Below, piece by piece: positions 57,709 to 64,000 of a stretch of 64,000 bases of DNA. A program made the translations under genes and the position numbers. The stretch spans positions 1 through 64,000 of the forward strand of contig NZ_LYRP01000043.1 in assembly GCF_001655675.1 (NCBI RefSeq), read 5' to 3'. Source of the stretch: Mangrovibacter phragmitis. GTDB lineage: Bacteria > Pseudomonadota > Gammaproteobacteria > Enterobacterales > Enterobacteriaceae. How positions within the stretch are numbered: the first letter of the stretch is position 1; each line of letters opens with the position of its first letter. The notes below the pieces were generated by a model. That model searched no databases. It had not been told where the DNA came from and worked only from the letters and a program-made list of their open reading frames with translations.

Positions 57709-59253
57709 ATGCGACAACGCAGTGGGCTTCTTTGGGGAATGTTGAGTGTTGCGCTGGTGGCCTGGTTTGCTTTCAGCCCTCCGGCGCTGGCAAGCAAAGA
57801 TATTATTGTGGCAGTAGGGTCCAATTTCACCACGCTGGATCCTTATGATGCCAATGACACGTTATCTCAGGCGGTAGCAAAGTCGTTTTATCAGGGATTA
57901 TTTGGCCTTGACCGGAATATGAAAGTTATCCCGGTGCTGGCGAAAACCTGGCAGATTTCTCCGGATGGCCTGCATTACACCATCACTTTGCGTCAAGGTA
58001 TTAAGTTCCAGGACGGTACAGATTTTAATGCGCAGGCGGTGAAAATAAACCTGGACCGGGCGAGAAACCCGGCAAACCGTCTTAAGCGTTATAACCTGTA
58101 CAAAGATATAACGCGTGTGGATGTGCTGGATACCTTCCGGGTACGCATTACGTTGAAAACACCGTATTCCGCGTTTATCAACGTACTGGCGCACCCGGCA
58201 ACTGTTATGATTTCCCCTGAGGCTTTGCATAAATGGGGGCCGCGTATTGGTTTTCATCCGGTTGGTACCGGGCCTTATGTGCTCGATACCTGGAATACCA
58301 CCGACTATTTACGGGTGAAGAAATTCCCCGGTTACTGGCAACCGGGCCTGCCAAAACTTGACAGCATCACCTGGCGTCCGGTAGTGGATAACAACACCCG
58401 GGCATCCATGCTGCAAACCGGAGAGGCCACGTTTGCGTTCCCCATTCCGTATGAGCAGGCGCCTGTTCTGGAGAAAAATCCGGATATTGAACTGGTTTCC
58501 ACGCCGTCTATCATGCAGCGCTATATCAGCATGAATGTTACTCGCAAACCGTTTAATGATATTCGGGTACGGGAAGCAATTAACTATGCGATTAATCGTG
58601 ATGCGCTGGTGAAAGTGGCCTTTGCCGGGTATGCCACACCTGCGACGGGAATTGTTCCACCGGCGATTGCCGGGGCAACGCAGTATGCTCCCTGGCCCTG
58701 GGATCCGGGCAAAGCACGCGAGTTATTGCGCGAAGCGGGCTATCCGAATGGTTTCACCACCACGTTATGGTCATCTCATAATCACAGTACGGCGCAGAAA
58801 GTGCTGCAATTTCTCCAGCAACAGCTGGCAACGGTTGGCATTCAAACCAAAATCACTGCACTGGATGCAGGAAGGCGGGCAGCATTAGTTGAGGCGAAAG
58901 ACCAGGCTGAAAGTGATGTGCGGTTGTTCTATACCGGCTGGTCTGCTTCAACCGGCGAAGCCAACTGGGCGCTGGCACCGCTGTTTGCCACACAAAACTG
59001 GCCGCCCGTATTGTTCAATACCGCGTTTTACAGTAACCCACAGGTTGACCGTAATCTGGCACTGGCTTTAAAAACAACCAATGAGCAAGAAAAAGCCCGT
59101 TTGTATAAGAGCACACAGGACATCATTTGGCATGATGTGCCGTGGGCTCCGCTGGTTGTTGAAAAGTTGGTTTCAGCGCATCGTAAGCAACTGACCGGTT
59201 TTTATGTCATGCCTGATACCGGGTTTAGCTTTGAAAATGCTGACCTTCAATAG
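57709..59253 (+). CDS. gsiB: Glutathione-binding periplasmic protein GsiB
   Basis: 514 residues, SBP family 5. A 28-residue signal peptide (ends SPPALA) is followed by the two-lobed dipeptide-type binding fold; [39 protein letters not shown] and [19 protein letters not shown] are family segments. CAGGAGAATGTT precedes the ATG. Third gene of the operon. Confidence 0.96.
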   Translation: MRQRSGLLWGMLSVALVAWFAFSPPALASKDIIVAVGSNFTTLDPYDANDTLSQAVAKSFYQGLFGLDRNMKVIPVLAKTWQISPDGLHYTITLRQGIKFQDGTDFNAQAVKINLDRARNPANRLKRYNLYKDITRVDVLDTFRVRITLKTPYSAFINVLAHPATVMISPEALHKWGPRIGFHPVGTGPYVLDTWNTTDYLRVKKFPGYWQPGLPKLDSITWRPVVDNNTRASMLQTGEATFAFPIPYEQAPVLEKNPDIELVSTPSIMQRYISMNVTRKPFNDIRVREAINYAINRDALVKVAFAGYATPATGIVPPAIAGATQYAPWPWDPGKARELLREAGYPNGFTTTLWSSHNHSTAQKVLQFLQQQLATVGIQTKITALDAGRRAALVEAKDQAESDVRLFYTGWSASTGEANWALAPLFATQNWPPVLFNTAFYSNPQVDRNLALALKTTNEQEKARLYKSTQDIIWHDVPWAPLVVEKLVSAHRKQLTGFYVMPDTGFSFENADLQ

Positions 59254-59331
59254 GTGTTGCTCACTGTGTGGCAGTCAGCGTAACTAAAGGGTAACTTTTT
59301 ATTATGAATAACAACTGGATGTAGCCGCGGC

Positions 59332-60252
59332 ATGTTGACTTATGTAGCAAAGCGCCTGCTCGGGCTTATCCCAACACTGTTTTTTGTCAGTGTACTGGTA
59401 TTTTTGTTTGTGCATTTGCTGCCGGGCGACCCGGCAAGGCTGATGGCCGGCCCGGAAGCAGGGCCTGTTGTTGTAGAGATGGTGCGCAAACAGCTTGGAC
59501 TGGATGCACCGTTATGGCAGCAATTTCTGCATTTTATTTGGCAATTGTTGCAGGGTGATTTCGGTATGTCGATGGTTTCTCACCGCCCGGTAACCGAGGA
59601 AATCGCTGCCCGCTTTATGCCCACATTTTGGCTGGCCTGCCTGAGTATGCTTTGGGCTGTCATCTTTGGCTTAATCAGTGGCGTGGTGGCGGCTGTCTGG
59701 CGCAACCGTTGGCCGGATTACCTGAGTATGGCGCTGGCAGTAACGGGTATCTCTTTTCCAGCTTTTGCCCTGGGAATGGTGCTGATTCAGATCTTTGCGG
59801 TGGATCTTGGTTGGTTTCCTGTCGTGGGAGCAGATACCTGGCACCACTATATTCTGCCTTCCATTACCTTAGGGGCGGGGGTTGCCGCAGTAATGGCCCG
59901 TTTCACGCGTGCGGCATTTGTTGAAGTATTGCAGGAAGAGTACATGCGTACCGCCCGGGCAAAGGGATTGCGGGAACAGGTGGTTATCCTTAAGCACGGC
60001 CTGCGTAATGCGATGGTGCCGGTTGTCACGATGATGGGCCTGCAATTCGGTTTCTTGCTGGGCGGTTCTATTGTGGTAGAGAAAGTCTTTAACTGGCCCG
60101 GGCTTGGCAGGTTATTGGTGGATTCAGTAGAAATGCGTGATTACCCGGTTATTCAGGCCGAAGTTCTGCTGTTTTCTTTAATCTTTATTCTGATAAACCT
60201 GGCTGTGGACGTTATCTATGCCCTGTTAAATCCGGCCATTCGTTATAAATAG
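59332..60252 (+). CDS. gsiC: Glutathione ABC importer permease GsiC
   Basis: 306 residues, DppB/OppB type, six transmembrane helices. The [28 protein letters not shown] segment contains the EAA loop that contacts GsiA. Length equals E. coli GsiC. It follows gsiB after 78 bp. Confidence 0.96.
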   Translation: MLTYVAKRLLGLIPTLFFVSVLVFLFVHLLPGDPARLMAGPEAGPVVVEMVRKQLGLDAPLWQQFLHFIWQLLQGDFGMSMVSHRPVTEEIAARFMPTFWLACLSMLWAVIFGLISGVVAAVWRNRWPDYLSMALAVTGISFPAFALGMVLIQIFAVDLGWFPVVGADTWHHYILPSITLGAGVAAVMARFTRAAFVEVLQEEYMRTARAKGLREQVVILKHGLRNAMVPVVTMMGLQFGFLLGGSIVVEKVFNWPGLGRLLVDSVEMRDYPVIQAEVLLFSLIFILINLAVDVIYALLNPAIRYK

Positions 60253-60270
60253 AAGGGTGTAACGCGTAAC

Positions 60271-61185
60271 ATGACTCTGTTTAACTGGCGACGCCAGGCA
60301 ATCATTAAAGCTATACCTGTGATGCATCCACTACGGGGTACACCTCCCTGGCGTACTTTCTGGGGCCGTTTTCGCCGCCAGCCCATTGCTGTGGCTGCTG
60401 GCGGATTCGTGTGCCTGCTGATAATCCTGGCTATTCTGGCGCCGTGGATTGCCCCTTACAATGCACAGACCTACTACGATTACGACCAACTGAATGCCGG
60501 GCCTTCACTGGCTCACTGGTTTGGTGTCGATTCCCTTGGCCGTGATATTTTTTCCCGTGTGCTGGTTGGCGCGCGTATCTCGCTGGCGGCCGGCGTTCTG
60601 GCAGTGTTTATCGGTATGGTTATTGGTACCGGGCTTGGGTTGGTGGCTGGTTATTATGAAGGCTGGTATGACCGGCTGATTATGCGCCTGTGTGATGTGA
60701 TGTTTGCTTTCCCCGGGATTTTACTGGCGATTGCGGTTGTGGCTGTGATGGGCAATGGCATGAGCAATGTGATTATTGCGGTTGCTATCTTTAGTATCCC
60801 GGCGTTTGCCCGCCTGGTCAGAGGTAATACGCTGGTATTGAAAAACCAGATGTATATTGAGTCAGTGCGCAGTATTGGTGCTTCTGACTGGGTGATTTTA
60901 GTACGTCATATTCTGCCTGGTACGTTATCATCTATTCTGGTTTTTTTAACTATGCGTATTGGATTATCCATTATTTCCGCATCCAGTCTTTCATTTCTGG
61001 GGATGGGCGCGCAATCACCAACTCCGGAATGGGGCGTGATGCTCAGCGAAGCCCGAAGCGATATGGTGATTGCTCCCCATGTTGCTATTTTCCCAAGCCT
61101 TGCTATTTTCCTGAGTGTCCTGGCGTTTAACTTGCTTGGTGACGGGCTACGGGATGCGCTGGAAGGCGATGACCTGAAATCATAA
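60271..61185 (+). CDS. gsiD: Glutathione ABC importer permease GsiD
   Basis: 304 residues, DppC/OppC type, six transmembrane helices preceded by a basic N-terminal tail. [19 protein letters not shown] and the EAA loop [20 protein letters not shown] are present. Last gene of the operon. In E. coli pdeI and dgcI follow; here the next gene is rimO on the other strand. Confidence 0.96.
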   Translation: MTLFNWRRQAIIKAIPVMHPLRGTPPWRTFWGRFRRQPIAVAAGGFVCLLIILAILAPWIAPYNAQTYYDYDQLNAGPSLAHWFGVDSLGRDIFSRVLVGARISLAAGVLAVFIGMVIGTGLGLVAGYYEGWYDRLIMRLCDVMFAFPGILLAIAVVAVMGNGMSNVIIAVAIFSIPAFARLVRGNTLVLKNQMYIESVRSIGASDWVILVRHILPGTLSSILVFLTMRIGLSIISASSLSFLGMGAQSPTPEWGVMLSEARSDMVIAPHVAIFPSLAIFLSVLAFNLLGDGLRDALEGDDLKS

Positions 61186-61250
61186 CGAAAATAATACCGG
61201 GCAGGCCAGCGAGAAGAGAAATACAGTTGGGTGCAAAACAGGTGTAATGC

Positions 61251-61280
61251 AACCTCAGGCTACAAAACAAGCCTGAGGTT
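61251..61280. terminator. Hairpin between gsiD and rimO
   Basis: AACCTCAGGCT (61251-61261), loop ACAAAACA, AGCCTGAGGTT (61270-61280): a perfect 11-bp stem between convergent genes. T runs are weak on both sides. Confidence 0.65.
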
Positions 61281-61294
61281 AGCGGGTTAACGGG

Positions 61295-62605
61295 TTAGCG
61301 AACCAGTGAACCCCACAGATCGTATTCGTCTGCGTTTTCCACCTTCACTTTAACAATATCCCCGGCTTTCAGGTGGGTCTCACCATTAAGGTATACTGCC
61401 CCGTCAATTTCCGGTGCGTCAGCCATACTCCGGCCAATCGCACCTTCTTCATCAGTTTCATCAATCATGACCAGAATTTCTCGCCCCACTTTTTCCTGCA
61501 GGCGTTCTGCAGAAATTTTCTGCTGCAACTGCATAAAGCGGTGGAAGCGTTCTTCTTTGATGTCTTCTGGCACTGGAGACGGAAGCTCATTGGCTGTTGC
61601 TCCCTCCACGGGGCTGTATTTAAAACAGCCAACACGGTCAAGGCGCGCTTCGGTAATGAAATCCAGCAGCATCTGGAAGTCTTCTTCTGTTTCACCCGGG
61701 AAACCGACAATGAAGGTTGAACGCAGGGTTAACTCAGGGCAAATTTCACGCCAGCGCTTAATACGCTCAAGGGTGCGCTCAACGGCCCCGGGGCGTTTCA
61801 TCAACTTCAGGATCCTGGGGCTGGCATGCTGCAACGGGATATCAAGGTAAGGCAGGATTTTACCTTCCGCCATTAACGGAATGACTTCATCTACGTGGGG
61901 ATATGGGTAGACATAGTGCAGACGAGTCCAGACACCAAGACGGGAAAGCTGTTCACACAGGCTGACCATGCTGGTTTTCACCGGCTGCCCATTCCAGAAC
62001 CCGGTACGGTGCTTCACGTCAACGCCGTAGGCAGAGGTATCCTGAGAAATAACCAGCAGTTCTTTTACTCCGGCTTCAACCAGGCGTTTGGCTTCATCCA
62101 ACACTTCACCAATTGCCCGGCTGTCGAGGTCACCACGCATGGAAGGAATAACACAGAAGGTGCAGCGATGGTTGCAGCCTTCTGAAATTTTCAGGTAAGC
62201 GTAGTGGCGCGGCGTTAGTTTTACGCCTTGTTTAGGCACCAGGCTGACAAACGGATCATGTTCAGGTTTGGGGGCATAGTGATGAACATGATTCAGCACC
62301 TGTTCATAGCTATGCGGCCCAGTAATTTCCAACACCTTAGGATGGACATCACGAATTTGATCTTCCTTTGCCCCAAGGCAACCGGTGACGATAACTTTAC
62401 CGTTTTCGTTTAAAGCTTCACCAATCGCTTCCAGTGATTCCTGGACTGCGCTGTCGATAAAACCGCAGGTGTTAACGATGACCAGGTCGGCGTCATCATA
62501 ACTGGGCACCACATCATAGCCTTCAGTACGTAATTCAGTCAGGATGCGTTCTGAATCCACCAGATTCTTTGGGCAACCTAACGACAGAAATCCAATTTTA
62601 GACAT
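61295..62605 (-). CDS. rimO: Ribosomal protein S12 methylthiotransferase RimO
   Basis: 436 residues. A radical-SAM methylthiotransferase that modifies Asp89 of ribosomal protein S12. The UPF0004 domain cluster cysteines are Cys11, Cys47 and Cys76; the radical-SAM motif CNHRCTFC gives Cys144, 148 and 151; a TRAM domain ends the protein. Slightly shorter than E. coli (441) at the C-terminus and loops. Confidence 0.96.
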   Translation of the reverse strand: MSKIGFLSLGCPKNLVDSERILTELRTEGYDVVPSYDDADLVIVNTCGFIDSAVQESLEAIGEALNENGKVIVTGCLGAKEDQIRDVHPKVLEITGPHSYEQVLNHVHHYAPKPEHDPFVSLVPKQGVKLTPRHYAYLKISEGCNHRCTFCVIPSMRGDLDSRAIGEVLDEAKRLVEAGVKELLVISQDTSAYGVDVKHRTGFWNGQPVKTSMVSLCEQLSRLGVWTRLHYVYPYPHVDEVIPLMAEGKILPYLDIPLQHASPRILKLMKRPGAVERTLERIKRWREICPELTLRSTFIVGFPGETEEDFQMLLDFITEARLDRVGCFKYSPVEGATANELPSPVPEDIKEERFHRFMQLQQKISAERLQEKVGREILVMIDETDEEGAIGRSMADAPEIDGAVYLNGETHLKAGDIVKVKVENADEYDLWGSLVR

Positions 62606-62811
62606 TTTTTATACAGTTCATTGCTCATAATCGGGCGATTATACCCAGTCAGCCCCATTACAGCCACCTTCTGGCGGGTAGCTGAAATGTAAATTCTGTA
62701 ATCTGTTGGTCAAATATTGACCTGTGGCAGTATTCAGCACACTAAACAGATCTAGCCTTATTGTATTAGCCGGAATTATGTCTTCGGCTAATATCAAGGG
62801 AGGGATCAATA

Positions 62812-63195
62812 ATGACCGCAAGTAAATGCAAAGCTGAACTGATGGCAAAAATGACCGCAGCCCGGGCAGCGTTGCAGTGCTACTCAGAGTTGCGTCGGGC
62901 CAAAGGGTATATGTCCGTTAACGAAGGGCTGCAGTTACGAGAAACATTGCTGGCATTGTGCAATGACTTCCGTGACGAATGGCCTGCTATTCGGGATGAT
63001 TTGCCTGGTAGCGAAATTACTGATTTTCATCGGGCTATAGAAGCAGTGGCGTCGGCATCATTATGCTTATTATCGGGTGGGCACGATTGCCCCTCGTACA
63101 TAACGGTTGATGCCCGTAAATTACAGGCATGTATTGATGATCTCGATAAGTGCCTGAATCACCTTTGTTCACATGCTGAAGACGGGGTGACATAA
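62812..63195 (+). CDS. bssR: Biofilm regulator BssR
   Basis: 127 residues, the E. coli length (YliH). The segments LRRAKGYMSVNEGLQLRET and LLSGGHDCPSYITVDARKL match BssR. In E. coli it influences biofilm formation through indole and AI-2 signalling; the mechanism is unknown. AAGGGAGGGATCAATA precedes the ATG. Sequence divergence from E. coli is much higher than for neighbouring genes. Confidence 0.88.
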   Translation: MTASKCKAELMAKMTAARAALQCYSELRRAKGYMSVNEGLQLRETLLALCNDFRDEWPAIRDDLPGSEITDFHRAIEAVASASLCLLSGGHDCPSYITVDARKLQACIDDLDKCLNHLCSHAEDGVT

Positions 63196-63247
63196 TAATA
63201 TGCGGCGCGCTTCGGGAAAGAAGCGCGCCAGCTCGGCTTTTCGCGGG

Positions 63248-63877
63248 TCAACTGAGGGGAATCATCACAATACGCCGGAACGCCGGGCGCTGTGACAGGC
63301 GTTGATACCAGTTACGCAAATGTGGCCATTCAGGCCAGGTGATATCCAGGTTCAGTAACCCATAAACGATGGGAGCTGGGGCGATGTCAGCAATACCGAA
63401 CTCTTCGCCAGATAGCCACTCAGACTGTGCCAGAGCCTGATCCAGCATTGTCAGTAACTTTTCACACTCCTTGCGGCTTTGTTCAATACTTTGTTCGTCG
63501 CGTTGCTCGGGAGGGGTTCTTACCAGGCCAAGGTAAACTCCGCGAAAGGCGTAGGGAAGTGTGCTGGCAGCCCAGTCCATCCACTTTTCGCCCTGCGCGC
63601 GTTTTGCGGGATTTTCCGTCCACAGGCTTTGTTGGCCGTACTGCGCGGCCAGATAACGCACAATGACGTTGGATTCCCACAAGGTAATACCTGTCGTGTC
63701 ATCCTGCAGGCAAGGGATAAGTGCATTGGGGTTCATGGCCAGATATTCCGGGTCATGGGTTTTCCCAAACTGACCACCTGCCGGAATATTTTCATACTCC
63801 AGACCGAGTTCTTCCAGGCACCATAGAACTTTCTTCACATTGGTTGAGTTGTTTCTGCCCCAGACTTTTATCACCAT
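63248..63877 (-). CDS. gstB: Glutathione S-transferase GstB
   Basis: 209 residues (YliJ). A thioredoxin-like N-domain (KVWGRNNSTNVKKVLWCLEEL; active Asn/Ser region at about 8-12) and an all-helical C-domain. WESNVIVRYLAAQYG is the glutathione-binding motif. E. coli GstB acts on bromoacetate-type electrophiles. I choose ATG 63877, with GGGAGAAG directly before it; the frame is open to 63937. E. coli yliI, usually between bssR and gstB, is absent. Confidence 0.94.
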   Translation of the reverse strand: MVIKVWGRNNSTNVKKVLWCLEELGLEYENIPAGGQFGKTHDPEYLAMNPNALIPCLQDDTTGITLWESNVIVRYLAAQYGQQSLWTENPAKRAQGEKWMDWAASTLPYAFRGVYLGLVRTPPEQRDEQSIEQSRKECEKLLTMLDQALAQSEWLSGEEFGIADIAPAPIVYGLLNLDITWPEWPHLRNWYQRLSQRPAFRRIVMIPLS

Positions 63878-64000
63878 CTTCTCCCAACTAGTAAATGGAT
63901 TTGTCAGTATGCGCGCTGGTGCGTAATTTACCAACATGTTGTTTATTAATTAGTAACAATGAAAAGCAGGTTCCCAGGTTATCGCATAAACTTAAAAAAC

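Overview
The window is chromosomal DNA from a member of the Enterobacteriaceae that is not E. coli itself. From about 3.6 kb to the right end the genes run in nearly the same order as the 17-18 min region of the E. coli K-12 chromosome (ybhA, pgl, ybhC, ybhB, bioABFCD, uvrB, moaABCDE, ybhLN, clsB, rhlE, dinG, glnHPQ, dps, rhtA, ompX, mntSR, ldtB, ybiT, moeAB, iaaA-gsiABCD, rimO, bssR, gstB). Protein lengths are close to those remembered for E. coli, but the sequences clearly differ. Base composition is near 50% GC by eye, except in a markedly AT-rich block at 1.4-2.7 kb. No tRNA, rRNA or CRISPR array was seen.

Left edge, 1-3.75 kb: one end of a foreign island. It holds an IS3-family element cut by the window edge, a second IS3-family remnant with a frameshifted transposase, an AT-rich two-gene unit (a small protein translationally coupled to a DUF3800 protein), and a complete but diverged copy of ybhA. 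The island breaks the resident ybhA after about codon 71. The full-length copy on the island is a xenolog that probably restores the lost phosphatase.

4-13.8 kb: pgl, the lipoprotein gene ybhC, ybhB and the divergent biotin operons bioA / bioBFCD. Between ybhC and ybhB there is an exact 15-bp copy of the phage lambda attB core, with no prophage in it. The bioA-bioB control region carries two BirA-type operators instead of one. Between bioD and uvrB sits an orphan UrtE-like ABC ATPase with a damaged signature motif, behind what may be the tail of a broken gene.

13.8-34.7 kb: uvrB (LexA box and DnaA boxes upstream), ybhK, the molybdopterin operon moaABCDE behind a molybdenum-cofactor riboswitch, ybhL, the ybhP-clsB-ybhN membrane-lipid operon, ybhQ, the cecR-ybhGFSR efflux operon divergent from rhlE with a perfect palindrome between them, then SOS-regulated dinG with ybiB.

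34.7-47.5 kb: a hairpin-rich intergenic segment, a flavin-reductase-like gene, rlmF, the glutamine transporter glnHPQ (sigma-54 promoter), dps, rhtA, ompX, opgE, the small protein gene mntS and mntR separated by two MntR-type boxes, ldtB and ybiT.

47.5-64 kb: an accessory sugar locus (GH31 glycosidase, MFS transporter, divergent LacI regulator) occupies the place where E. coli has ybiU-fsaA. It is followed by moeAB, the iaaA-gsiABCD glutathione/isoaspartyl peptide operon, rimO, bssR and gstB. Several E. coli genes are absent from their usual places (ybhDHIJ, ybhM, ybiC-ybiO, ybiR, pdeI, dgcI, yliI). These comparisons rest on remembered K-12 gene order, not on a search.
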